A DNA stretch of 14,377 nucleotides from Gracilibacteraceae bacterium. GTDB lineage: Bacteria; Bacillota; Desulfitobacteriia; Desulfitobacteriales; Syntrophobotulaceae. The stretch spans positions 1 to 14,377 of the forward strand of contig JAISEW010000023.1 in assembly GCA_031263945.1 (NCBI GenBank). Direction: 5' to 3'. Below the pieces are notes generated by a model. It was given only the letters and a program-made list of their open reading frames with translations. It searched no databases and was not told where the DNA came from. A program made the position numbers and the translations under genes. Shown here piece after piece: positions 1 through 6,610 of this stretch; the first letter of the stretch is position 1; every line of letters begins with the position of its first letter.

Positions 1-48
1 TTTATTTTCCGGCATTCCTGAATTTCAGCGGAGGGGCAAATCGGTCAA

Positions 49-801
49 GTGGCGAGTATTGAGGAAAAAGAAAGGCTGCAAAAATTCATGGCCGGCGCCG
101 GCGTGGCTTCGCGGCGGCACAGCGAGGAAATGATCGCCGGCGGCCGCGTGCGTGTGAACGGGCAAACCGTGCGGGAACCCGGCTTCAAAGTCGGCGGCGC
201 CGACCGGGTGGAAGTGGACGGACTCGCGGTGGCCCGGCGGCGGGAATTTGACTACCTCATGCTCCATAAACCGGTGGGCGTCATATCTTCCGCGCGCGAC
301 GACCGAGGGCGGCGGACGGTTCTGCAGCTGCTGGGCCGGGAATTCGGCGGGTGCAGGCTTTATCCGGTGGGGCGGCTGGATTTTGACACTTCGGGACTCA
401 TCCTTTTGACGAATGACGGAGCTATGACTTATAAACTGACTCACCCGCGATTCGGCGTGGAAAAGACCTACCTGGTCTGGACGCCGGGTCGGGTCGCCGC
501 CGGGCAATTGCGGCGCCTGGCCGACGGCGTGCGTCTGGAGGACGGCATGACCGCCCCGGCTCGCGCGCGGCTGGTCAGCCAGACGGAGGATGTTTCCCTC
601 CTGGAAATAACCATCCGTGAAGGCCGCAACCGGCAGGTGCGCCGCATGTTAGAGGCCGTGGGCCTGGAGACGCGCCGGCTGAAACGGATCGCGTTCGGCC
701 CGCTGACGCTGGAGCGCGGGCTCGCCCAAGGCGGATACCGCCTGCTGCGCGGCGGGGAAATTACGGCTTTGCGCCGGGTAACAGAAGGGCGGGCGCGGTG
801 A
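49..801 (+). CDS. rluB: Ribosomal large-subunit pseudouridine synthase, RluB/RsuA family
   Basis: Predicted to isomerise a specific uridine of 23S rRNA to pseudouridine in the cytoplasm. The 250-residue protein has an N-terminal S4 RNA-binding domain (about residues 9-57, LQKFMAGAGVASRR onward) followed by the RsuA/RluB catalytic domain. The signature GRLDFDTSGLILLTNDG is at 108-124, with the catalytic Asp at 111. A second family block, REGRNRQVRRMLEAVG, lies near 190-206. Length is normal for RluB. Start is GTG at 49, chosen because GGAGGGG at 30-36 sits about 12 bases upstream and the S4 domain begins soon after. The next gene starts 1 bp after the stop, so they are probably co-transcribed. 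RluB is preferred over RluE or RsuA from its S4 domain and Gram-positive synteny, but exact uridine specificity cannot be read from sequence. Confidence 0.93.
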   Translation: MASIEEKERLQKFMAGAGVASRRHSEEMIAGGRVRVNGQTVREPGFKVGGADRVEVDGLAVARRREFDYLMLHKPVGVISSARDDRGRRTVLQLLGREFGGCRLYPVGRLDFDTSGLILLTNDGAMTYKLTHPRFGVEKTYLVWTPGRVAAGQLRRLADGVRLEDGMTAPARARLVSQTEDVSLLEITIREGRNRQVRRMLEAVGLETRRLKRIAFGPLTLERGLAQGGYRLLRGGEITALRRVTEGRAR

Positions 802-802
802 G

Positions 803-1501
803 ATGAAGATTTTGCCGGTGAAAACCAGACGCATTTATCAGGAAGTCGTCGACCAAATCAAGCTGCTGATCGCGGAAGGGCAGATCAAAGCCGGAGACCG
901 CCTGCCCTCGGAACGCGATTTGGCGGAAAGACTGCAAATAAGCCGGGCCTCGGTGCGGGAAGCGCTGTCCGCTCTGGAAGTCATGGGGCTGCTGGAGGTG
1001 CGCAGCGGCGAAGGCGCTTATGTCAAAGAAGCCAATATGGACGCCGTCGTATCATCTTTGGCCTGGATGCTTTACCTGGAAAAAGACCTGGTGCTGGAGC
1101 TGCTCGAGGTAAGGAAAATATTGGAAACTCAGGCCGCGGCTTTGGCCGCCCAGCGGCGGGATGAAGAAGATTTACAGCGGATGCAGGATATACTGGCCAT
1201 GATGCGGGTGGGCCTTTCCAAAGGGGAACTCGGCGACGCCCAGGACTATCAGTTCCATTACGCGCTGGCCCGCGCCGCCAAGAATAAGATATTGCTCCGC
1301 CTGATGAACGCTATCGCCGATACCATGCAGCAGACGCTGACCGCCAGCCGGATCAAGCTGTATGAGGAAAAAGGCGTGCCGGAGCGCCTGTATGAGGAAC
1401 ACGCCGGGATTTTCCGCCTGATCGAGGCGGGCGAGGAGCAGGAGGCGCGGGAATATATGCTCCGCCATCTGGAAGCGGTGGAACAGCGTTACACTTTATA
1501 G
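803..1501 (+). CDS. FadR-type GntR family transcriptional regulator (FCD domain)
   Basis: Cytoplasmic DNA-binding regulator that responds to a small, usually carboxylate, effector. Residues 10-75 form the GntR winged helix, with the hallmark LPSERDLAERLQISRASVREAL. Residues about 97-225 form the all-helical FCD ligand domain. The FCD metal-site residues are visible: Asp148, His152, His200 and His222, plus Arg104 in the first helix, so a metal-bound organic-acid effector is plausible. Length (232 aa) is typical. The ATG at 803 follows the rluB stop by 1 bp with no strong ribosome site of its own, which suggests translational coupling. The natural targets may be the Fe-S and flavoprotein genes downstream, but no operator was recognised and the effector is unknown. 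Confidence 0.92.
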   Translation: MKILPVKTRRIYQEVVDQIKLLIAEGQIKAGDRLPSERDLAERLQISRASVREALSALEVMGLLEVRSGEGAYVKEANMDAVVSSLAWMLYLEKDLVLELLEVRKILETQAAALAAQRRDEEDLQRMQDILAMMRVGLSKGELGDAQDYQFHYALARAAKNKILLRLMNAIADTMQQTLTASRIKLYEEKGVPERLYEEHAGIFRLIEAGEEQEAREYMLRHLEAVEQRYTL

Positions 1502-1527
1502 GAAGCCGGCAGTCCGCCGGCGTTTCC
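1501..1527 (+). other. GC-rich hairpin between the GntR and Fe-S genes
   Basis: GCCGGC at 1505-1510 and GCCGGC at 1516-1521 pair around the loop AGTCC. GGAA at 1501-1504 can extend the stem with TTCC at 1524-1527 across a two-base bulge. No run of T follows, so it is a poor intrinsic terminator. It more likely acts as an RNA stability or attenuation element, or is neutral. It begins at the last base of the regulator stop codon. Confidence 0.45.
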
Positions 1528-1555
1528 ATGATATGAGAAAAGAGTTACAGGAAAA

Positions 1556-2605
1556 ATGCCGCCTTTGAACGCGCCGCAGATGATATTTCATCCCGGCAAT
1601 TGTCTGAATAATTTAAAACCTTTTAGCCGGCCCTGCCAGCTCTGTATCCAATATTGCCCCCATGAAGCCATCGACGGCTCGCGTAATATCGACCGGAGCA
1701 AATGTACGGATTGCGGGGCTTGCATGTCCGTCTGCCCCAGCGACGGGATGCTTGATTCCGGGATGCGCGCCGTGGGCGAATATCTGCTGCGGGTCGGGGC
1801 GCCGGCGCTGCACTGCCCGGCGGCTCAACCTGTCGGGTTGGAGATCCCCTGCATCGGCGTCCTTGACCGCGACGCCTGGATCGCGCTGCTATTGCTGGCG
1901 GAACGGCGGGACGTCCGCGTACTTACGGGGGACTGCGGTCTGTGCGACGACCGGCAGGCCTGCGCGGTGAGCGTGACCGCCCTGCAAAACGTGACCGCCG
2001 ATTGGGGAGCGCCGCTCAAAGTCAAGATAGAGATCCGCCCGGACACGGGCGCGGCGCCGGACGCGGAAGAGGCGGCCCGCAGCGCTCCGCCCCCGCCGCC
2101 CGCCAAGGCTCGCGGGCTCAAAGCTCTCCGCGCCGCCGGCCGCCAAAAAATGAAAGAGATGATCCCCGGCGTCGCCGCCGCGGAAGTGACTGCGGTCAAC
2201 GAGACGCGGCGGTGGCTGATAAACGTTTTGGCGGAGGACAAAGAGCGGCGGGCGCCGTATCTCGGCGTCCGCATCGGCGACGCCTGTACGGATTGCTGCG
2301 TTTGCGCCAAAATTTGCCCGCGTGGCGCTCTCTCGATCACGCAGCGGGAAGGAAAAGTCGTCCATGTGTATGAGAGCGCGCGCTGTATGCAGTGCCGGCG
2401 CTGCGAGGAGATTTGCGGCCCGCAGACGCTCAAGCTGGACACAGTGTACCTGACGTATAAATATTTGACCGGCAAGATCCTGCTTCGCGAGGGCGTGCCG
2501 CGGTATTGCGCCAAATGCGGCGTCCCGATTTACCATCATAAAGAGCCGGGGCTTTGCCTGTCCTGCGCCGCCAAGGATCCGGCCCTCAAAGGCGTTCTCT
2601 ATTGA
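1556..2605 (+). CDS. Multi-cluster 4Fe-4S ferredoxin-like protein with C-terminal zinc-ribbon-like motif
   Basis: Probable cytoplasmic electron carrier or redox partner of 349 aa. Cysteine motifs run in order: C27xxC30xxxC34P; C50xxC53xxC56xxxC60P; a middle CxxC group (C127, C130, C136); C244xxC247xxC250xxxC254P; C277xxC280xxC283xxxC287; and a final C318xxC321 ... C334xxC337 pair with His327/His328 between, which resembles a zinc ribbon. This predicts up to four 4Fe-4S clusters. A Pro-rich linker (about 170-186) separates the two ferredoxin halves. There is no signal peptide or membrane segment. The ATG at 1556 has ACAGGA just upstream. The stop overlaps the start of the flavoprotein gene (TTGA at 2602-2605), so the two products may work as a redox pair; that is inferred from position. 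I do not recognise a named function. Confidence 0.85.
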   Translation: MPPLNAPQMIFHPGNCLNNLKPFSRPCQLCIQYCPHEAIDGSRNIDRSKCTDCGACMSVCPSDGMLDSGMRAVGEYLLRVGAPALHCPAAQPVGLEIPCIGVLDRDAWIALLLLAERRDVRVLTGDCGLCDDRQACAVSVTALQNVTADWGAPLKVKIEIRPDTGAAPDAEEAARSAPPPPPAKARGLKALRAAGRQKMKEMIPGVAAAEVTAVNETRRWLINVLAEDKERRAPYLGVRIGDACTDCCVCAKICPRGALSITQREGKVVHVYESARCMQCRRCEEICGPQTLKLDTVYLTYKYLTGKILLREGVPRYCAKCGVPIYHHKEPGLCLSCAAKDPALKGVLY

Positions 2606-3894
2606 AACGGGACGCGGACGTTATAGTGGTGGGCGGCGGCGCGGCCGGACTATTGGCGGCCGGGCGCGCGGCGGCGGCGGGCGCCCGGGTGCTGCTACTG
2701 GAAAAAAACGCCGAAACAGGGCGCAAATTGAAAATATCCGGGCACGGGCGCTGCAATATCACCAATATCGGGGATATCCGCGATTTTCCCGCCCATTACC
2801 CCGGCGGGGGCAAATTTTTGCACGCCGCGTTTCATCATTTGGACAACGCGGCGCTGATCAATTTTTTCGCCGCTCTGGGCGTGAAAACTAAAGTCGAGCG
2901 GGGCGGGCGGGTTTTCCCCGTCAGTGACGACGCGGAGGAAGTCGTCCGGGCTTTGCGCCGTTATGCCCAAACCGCCGGAGTGCTCACGGAAACGGGCCGC
3001 CGGGTCACGCGCCTTGCCGTGGCGACCGGTGAAAACGCGGCGCGCCCGCGGGTTTTTGGCGTGTATGTCGCGGGGGAAACAGCGCCGCGGCGGAGCGGCG
3101 CCGTGATAATCGCGACGGGCGGCGCCGCTTTTCCCGGAACCGGCTCCACCGGCGACGGATACAGTCTGGGGAAAGAGGTCGGACATACGGTGCGGACCCC
3201 CTTGCCGGCGCTCGTTCCGCTGCGGGCGGCGGCGGGATGGCTCGCCGGCGTACAGGGTTTAAGCCTGCGCAACGTGAAAGCGGCTCTATGGATCAACGGG
3301 CGGAAAAAACAGGAAGAATTTGGGGAAATGCTCTTCACGCATTTCGGTTTGTCGGGACCGATCATATTGACTTTGAGCCGGGAAGCGGCCCGGGCCCTGG
3401 AAGAAGGGGCGGAAACCGAGGTGCGCGTCAATTTGAAACCGGCGCTGACCTCCGAACAAGCGGCGCGGCGTTTGGACCGCGATTTGCGGCAGGGCGGCGC
3501 GAAGACTCTCAAAGGGGCGCTGGAACAACTGCTGCCCAAACGGCTCATTCCGGTACTTATCGATTTAGCGGCGCTTTCGCCCGACCAAAAAGCAGCCGAT
3601 CTCCGCCGGGAGGAACGGCGGCGTCTGGCCGCGCTCCTGCAGGATCTGCCGCTGCGCCTGACCGGTCATCTCGGGTTTGGGGCGGCGGTCATAACGGCCG
3701 GCGGCATTGACCTGACGGAAGTCCATCCGGCTACAATGGCTTCCAAACGCGCGGACGGCCTGTTTTGGGCCGGGGAGGTGCTGGATATTGACGGCGTGAC
3801 CGGAGGATATAACCTGCAGGCGGCGTTTTCCACCGCTTTTTTGGCCGGACAGGCCGCCGCGGCCGCGCCGGGAAATTTGGTGAAAAGTGGTTGA
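2602..3894 (+). CDS. YhiN/BaiN (HI0933) family NAD(P)/FAD-dependent oxidoreductase
   Basis: Cytoplasmic flavoprotein, often labelled 'aminoacetone oxidase family FAD-binding enzyme'; the physiological substrate in most bacteria is unknown. The N-terminus has the Rossmann FAD motif GGGAAG followed by the family signature GRKLKISGHGRCNITN. ATGGAAFPGTGSTGDGY lies mid-protein, and the C-terminal FAD-binding block has AGGI...FWAGEVLDIDGVTGGYNLQ. The start is set at TTG 2602 (430 aa). It overlaps the preceding stop as TTGA, has AAAGG at 2588-2592, and begins directly before the Rossmann strand. An in-frame TTG at 2554 would add 16 residues lacking homology to the fold. Length is normal for the family. 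In Firmicutes this gene often lies near rluB, which matches the present layout. Confidence 0.9.
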   Translation: MKRDADVIVVGGGAAGLLAAGRAAAAGARVLLLEKNAETGRKLKISGHGRCNITNIGDIRDFPAHYPGGGKFLHAAFHHLDNAALINFFAALGVKTKVERGGRVFPVSDDAEEVVRALRRYAQTAGVLTETGRRVTRLAVATGENAARPRVFGVYVAGETAPRRSGAVIIATGGAAFPGTGSTGDGYSLGKEVGHTVRTPLPALVPLRAAAGWLAGVQGLSLRNVKAALWINGRKKQEEFGEMLFTHFGLSGPIILTLSREAARALEEGAETEVRVNLKPALTSEQAARRLDRDLRQGGAKTLKGALEQLLPKRLIPVLIDLAALSPDQKAADLRREERRRLAALLQDLPLRLTGHLGFGAAVITAGGIDLTEVHPATMASKRADGLFWAGEVLDIDGVTGGYNLQAAFSTAFLAGQAAAAAPGNLVKSG

Positions 3895-3918
3895 TTTGTA
3901 TGGAAATTGTGATATAAT
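3891..3918 (+). promoter_or_regulatory. Sigma70-type promoter for the response regulator gene
   Basis: A perfect -10 box TATAAT lies at 3913-3918. TTGATT at 3891-3896 (4 of 6 match to TTGACA) lies 16 bp upstream and overlaps the stop codon of the flavoprotein gene. The region downstream to 3964 is AT-rich and gene-free. This makes the response regulator a separate transcription unit from the cluster before it. Confidence 0.75.
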
Positions 3919-3964
3919 AAAGCCTATAAGTTTTAGATTATTTTAAAAATGAGCGAAGGCAGGT

Positions 3965-4666
3965 GTGATCGTGGCCGGTGACGAGCAGCGCATCTTGATC
4001 GTGGAAGACGACTGTGATTTGTCCAATATCACGATGATCCACCTGACCGGAGCCGGGTATGCCGCCGATGCCGCTCATTCGCTGGCGGAGGCGGAACGGA
4101 TGCTGGATCTTCGCCTTTACATGCTGATCTTGCTTGATATCATGCTGCCGGACGGGGAAGGCTACGCGCTTTGCCAGACGATACGGCGGCGGTGCAGCTG
4201 CCCTATCATTTTCATCAGTTGTCTTCGCGACGGTGATTCCATAGTCGCCGCTCTGCGCGGCGGGGGCGACGACTATATGACTAAACCGGTCAACTACCGG
4301 GAACTGCTGGCCAGAGTGGAGGCCAATATACGCCGGGCCACGGTATACGGCGCCCAAAATCCGAACGATAACATTGTGCGTTTCCGGCGTTTTTCTCTGG
4401 ACAAGCGGCTCCACCGTGTCTGGCGCGACGGCTGTGATATTGATCTGACGCCTATTGAATATGCTTTACTTATGCACTTGTACGCCAATAACGGAGAACT
4501 GATCTTATACAATGATTTGTACAGTTCCATCTGGGGCATGGACGGCGCGGACGATCTGCGGACTTTGACCGTGCATGTCTCTAATTTACGGAAAAAAATC
4601 GACCCTGATCACGCCGGTATCATCACCACCGTCCGCAACGCGGGATACATTTTTACCGATGCATAA
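3965..4666 (+). CDS. OmpR/PhoB-family two-component response regulator
   Basis: Cytoplasmic transcription factor activated by phosphorylation. The receiver domain (about 9-122) has the acidic pair Asp15/Asp16, phospho-acceptor Asp58 in LLDIMLPDGEGY, Ser85 at the Thr/Ser switch position and Lys107 in MTKPVN. Residues about 138-231 form an OmpR-type winged helix (LTPIEYALLMHLYANNGELI ... TVHVSNLRKKI ... VRNAGYIF). Length (233 aa) is typical. The start is GTG 3965, with AAGG at 3955-3958. GTG 3971, with AGGTG at 3961-3965, is an equally good alternative giving 231 aa. The presumed partner kinase lies 326 bp downstream on the same strand, across a small opposite-strand gene. Targets are unknown. 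Confidence 0.92.
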   Translation: MIVAGDEQRILIVEDDCDLSNITMIHLTGAGYAADAAHSLAEAERMLDLRLYMLILLDIMLPDGEGYALCQTIRRRCSCPIIFISCLRDGDSIVAALRGGGDDYMTKPVNYRELLARVEANIRRATVYGAQNPNDNIVRFRRFSLDKRLHRVWRDGCDIDLTPIEYALLMHLYANNGELILYNDLYSSIWGMDGADDLRTLTVHVSNLRKKIDPDHAGIITTVRNAGYIFTDA

Positions 4667-4681
4667 GCCCCGCGGGCCGCG

Positions 4682-4702
4682 ATCCCGCCGCACGGCGGGG
4701 AT
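4682..4702. terminator. Possible shared hairpin terminator between convergent genes
   Basis: CCCGCC (4684-4689), loop GCAC and GGCGGG (4694-4699) form a strong stem. AT pairs extend it at both ends with one bulged G. It sits between the stop of the response regulator gene (4666) and the stop of the minus-strand small gene (4704), where a two-way terminator is expected. The T tract is short on both strands, so efficiency is doubtful. A second palindrome, CCCGCGGG, lies at 4669-4676. Confidence 0.4.
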
Positions 4703-4703
4703 T

Positions 4704-4928
4704 TCACCGGGTCTGAAACAAAGTCCCTTTGGCGAAAACAGAGGGCCGCGAATTTATCCCTTGAAAACGCTCGCGTTCCGCCGCGTCAAAGACGCTGTCC
4801 GCCAAGTTCAGCGGCTGCGGCGCCAGACGGGGGATCGTCAGCTCCATATCTTCCGGACCGTCGTCCGGCGGCGGCGTCCTTGAAAGCGGCGCAGGGACGG
4901 GGCTTTTCCGCGGCGCGGCTTGCGGCAT
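4704..4928 (-). CDS. Small proline-rich hypothetical protein, antisense between regulator and kinase
   Basis: Not recognised. It encodes 74 residues, Pro/Ala-rich at the start (MPQAAPRKSPVPAPLSRTPP) with an acidic and amphipathic middle. There is no membrane segment, signal peptide or Cys pair. Expression signals argue that it is real: AAAGGAG lies 9 bases before the ATG on the minus strand (plus-strand CTCCTTT at about 4939-4945), and an excellent promoter lies at 4965-4993. It points opposite to the two-component genes and separates them. Possible roles are a small regulator of the neighbouring kinase or an unrelated short protein; both are guesses. Its transcript could also run antisense into the 3' end of the response regulator mRNA if the hairpin at 4682-4702 is leaky. 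Confidence 0.62.
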   Translation of the reverse strand: MPQAAPRKSPVPAPLSRTPPPDDGPEDMELTIPRLAPQPLNLADSVFDAAERERFQGINSRPSVFAKGTLFQTR

Positions 4929-4964
4929 GACGGTTTTCTCCTTTCGTATGGATACAACATCAAA

Positions 4965-4993
4965 ATATTAACATAGCGAGAGGGCTTTGTCAA
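4965..4993 (-). promoter_or_regulatory. Sigma70-type promoter for the small antisense gene
   Basis: On the minus strand a perfect -35 box TTGACA (plus-strand 4988-4993) and the -10-like TAATAT (plus-strand 4965-4970, 4 of 6 match) are spaced by exactly 17 bp. The -35 box overlaps the first base of the preferred kinase ATG (4993) and the kinase ribosome-site spacer. Transcription here and translation start of the kinase gene therefore share the same bases. Confidence 0.68.
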
Positions 4994-5928
4994 TGAATGA
5001 CAATAATTGGAAAACAGCGGAGATACTGTCTGTCGTCGCCGCCGTCGCCGCCGCGGCCGCGCTGCTTGCCGGCGTGTGCTTTTTCAGCGCCGCGCGCAGC
5101 CAATTGGGGCTGGTGGCCTGTCTGTCGGCCGCAGCCGCCTTGCTGCCGGCGACACTGTATTGCGGCTGGAGCGAGAAAACGCGGCAGCGATTGGGCGCGC
5201 GCATAGAAACAGCGGAGAGGGAACGGCAAAAGGCGGAAGCGGAATTGGCTGAAGCCAATGAAAAGGTGCTGAGCTGTTACAGCTTGATTTCTCACGGTTT
5301 GCGCGTTCCGATCTCTATCATCATGGGTTACGCCGATATTTTATTGGGAAAAATGGTGGCGGACGAGTCCGTCCGGGACGAATATCTGCGCAAGATGTGC
5401 GAAAAAGCCGCCTACATGAATGAACTCCTGACATACAGCCTGCTGGAATTGAGACCGGAAGCGGAACTCAGTTCTCCGGCCCGTCAGCCTTTTGAGATGC
5501 TGGGACTTCTGCGGGGCATCGTCGAGGCGATGTGGGAAATAGCCGATAAAAACGGGGTCGTGATCCAACTCGTCTCCGAGCAGAAGGAAATTTTTGTGAA
5601 CGGAAATTCCCTCGGCCTCTCCAAAGCGTTTTACAATATCGTCGAAAACGCCTTGAAATACATGGGGCGGCCCGGCAATCTGAATATCACCGCTTCCCTC
5701 CTGGACGAGGAAGTATTCATCGCCTTTAAGGACGACGGCGTCGGAGTGACGGAAGAGGAAGCGGAACGTATTTTTGATATGAACTATCAAGGCTCGAACG
5801 CGCGCGGCGGTCAGGGTCTCGGTCTTTGGATCGTGCGGACGGAGGTGGTCTCGCACGGAGGAAGCCTTTACGCCAAAAGCGAAAAGGGTGCTGGCCTTGG
5901 CATATACATCATGCTGCCGGTAAATTAG
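4993..5928 (+). CDS. Membrane-anchored sensor histidine kinase with atypical H-box
   Basis: Probable partner of the OmpR-type regulator upstream. Two hydrophobic segments (about residues 11-31 and 38-56) form an N-terminal hairpin in the membrane with almost no extracytoplasmic loop, so the signal is likely intramembrane or cytoplasmic. A short charged coiled coil follows (about 62-94). The dimerisation/phosphotransfer domain has His101 in ISHGLRVPISIIMGYADILL. The ATPase domain has an N box (FYNIVENALKYM, Asn215/Asn219), G1 DDGVG (247-251) and G2 GGQGLGL (272-278). The usual HELRTP is HGLRVP here: the acidic residue after His and the Thr/Asn at +4 are both replaced. The start is ATG 4993 (311 aa), served by GAGAGGG at 4978-4984; TTG 4987 would add two residues. 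Confidence 0.9.
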   Translation: MNDNNWKTAEILSVVAAVAAAAALLAGVCFFSAARSQLGLVACLSAAAALLPATLYCGWSEKTRQRLGARIETAERERQKAEAELAEANEKVLSCYSLISHGLRVPISIIMGYADILLGKMVADESVRDEYLRKMCEKAAYMNELLTYSLLELRPEAELSSPARQPFEMLGLLRGIVEAMWEIADKNGVVIQLVSEQKEIFVNGNSLGLSKAFYNIVENALKYMGRPGNLNITASLLDEEVFIAFKDDGVGVTEEEAERIFDMNYQGSNARGGQGLGLWIVRTEVVSHGGSLYAKSEKGAGLGIYIMLPVN

Positions 5929-5929
5929 A

Positions 5930-5950
5930 TCCCTCACGCAGGGGCTTTTT
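5930..5950 (+). terminator. Weak intrinsic terminator after the kinase gene
   Basis: TCCCT, loop CACGC, AGGGG (five pairs including one G-T) is followed by CTTTTT. It starts 2 bases past the kinase stop codon. The stem is short, so termination is probably partial. The same bases are part of the 26-bp repeat described at 5933-5958. Confidence 0.5.
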
Positions 5951-5958
5951 GCAGCAAG
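5933..5958 (-). repeat. 26-bp direct repeat, copy 1: leftover 3' end of a 785-aa-type gene
   Basis: Identical at 24 of 26 positions to 6611-6636. Read on the minus strand it would encode LLQKAPA followed by TGA, against LLQKAAV and TGA at the end of the 785-aa gene. Upstream codons in the same frame (K-D-I-P-R-K-Y) resemble the real gene (K-N-A-R) only weakly. The simplest reading is a decayed duplicate of that gene end. It has been partly reused as the kinase terminator. Confidence 0.6.
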
Positions 5959-5996
5959 TATTTTCGAGGGATATCTTTAGGTTTTAGGCGGCTGCG

Positions 5997-6512
5997 TCAC
6001 ACCGGCCAAGCGCCAAAAAGCATGAGCAGCGCCGGAACGAACGCGGCGAAAACGCCTTCCAGTATGGACAGGGCCGGAAAAATCCGGCCCAGGGCTTTTA
6101 TGCCGCAGGACAGCTCCAGAAAACCTTCCAGCCAAAGCACGGCCCATGCCGCCCAAAGACAGCCGAGTGGGGCGGCGCCGCTTGAAAAGCATGTCCAGGC
6201 GCTTAGCGCGGCAAAAACGGCGACGCATACCGAGTACCAGCCAAAGGCGCGAAGATCCAGTTGCAATAAATGGTTTGCGGCGATAAAGACATAGGTAAAG
6301 CCGAACAAAAATCCCGCCGCCGCGCTGTTATACGCGGCCGTGTCGGCAAGATCCGCCTTGCCAAGCGCAATAAAGTTTCCGCCCACGAGGATCAGCCCCG
6401 TTACCGCATTGATAAAAGCCGTTGATTTTCCGTCCATCTTTATAATGGCGGCGATTCCGTTGCTAAAAAGAGCAATGCCTACAAAAACAAGGCAAACACC
6501 AAGCCAGCCCAT
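5997..6512 (-). CDS. AmiS/UreI family amide or urea channel
   Basis: Predicted inner-membrane channel for urea or short-chain amides. The 171-residue protein is almost entirely hydrophobic, with about six membrane segments. It carries family-like blocks: GFTYVFIAANHLLQLDLRAFGWY (about 71-93; the FGFTY...AAN...LD...GW pattern of UreI/AmiS) and an N-terminal VFVGIALFSNGI...MDGKSTAFIN stretch. The start ATG at 6510-6512 has GGAGG (plus-strand 6521-6525) 8 bases upstream and a strong promoter at 6567-6595. It is slightly shorter than typical UreI (about 195 aa), and no His-rich periplasmic loops for acid gating are visible. No urease or amidase gene lies in the window, so the substrate is uncertain. 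It forms a single-gene unit bracketed by the 26-bp repeats, which may mean it arrived by recombination. Confidence 0.85.
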   Translation of the reverse strand: MGWLGVCLVFVGIALFSNGIAAIIKMDGKSTAFINAVTGLILVGGNFIALGKADLADTAAYNSAAAGFLFGFTYVFIAANHLLQLDLRAFGWYSVCVAVFAALSAWTCFSSGAAPLGCLWAAWAVLWLEGFLELSCGIKALGRIFPALSILEGVFAAFVPALLMLFGAWPV

Positions 6513-6546
6513 TCTTTTTTCCTCCGGGATAATAAATCTTCAGTAA

Positions 6547-6595
6547 ACTCCGAGGAGTATTTATTGATAATAGACTATAATTTTTATATTGTCAA
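6547..6595 (-). promoter_or_regulatory. Strong promoter and possible operator of the AmiS/UreI-like gene
   Basis: On the minus strand, TTGACA (plus-strand 6590-6595) and TATTAT (plus-strand 6567-6572) are spaced by 17 bp, one mismatch from the sigma70 consensus overall. Transcription should begin near 6560. An inverted repeat ACTCC-GA-GGAGT at 6547-6558 lies at or just past the predicted start point and could be a repressor site. The remainder of 6513-6611 is AT-rich leader with the GGAGG ribosome site at 6521-6525. Confidence 0.75.
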
Positions 6596-6610
6596 CCATT
6601 ATAGAAATTC

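Larger units (their letters stand above)
5929..5972. repeat. 7-bp inverted repeat enclosing the leftover repeat copy
   Basis: ATCCCTC at 5929-5935 is exactly complementary to GAGGGAT at 5966-5972, with 30 bases between. It encloses nearly all of the first 26-bp repeat copy and could form a long-loop stem that competes with the short terminator stem at 5930-5945. The second repeat copy at 6611-6636 lacks these arms. Confidence 0.4.

Noticed and set aside
1..48. Possible end of an upstream gene
   Set aside because: One plus-strand frame ends at 21 and another at 62, but fewer than 21 codons are visible and neither end is recognisable, so no feature is called.
1825..2539. Two long minus-strand frames opposite the Fe-S protein gene
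   Set aside because: The plus strand has repeated CxxCxxCxxxCP motifs that cannot be chance; the antisense frames have no domain or ribosome site.
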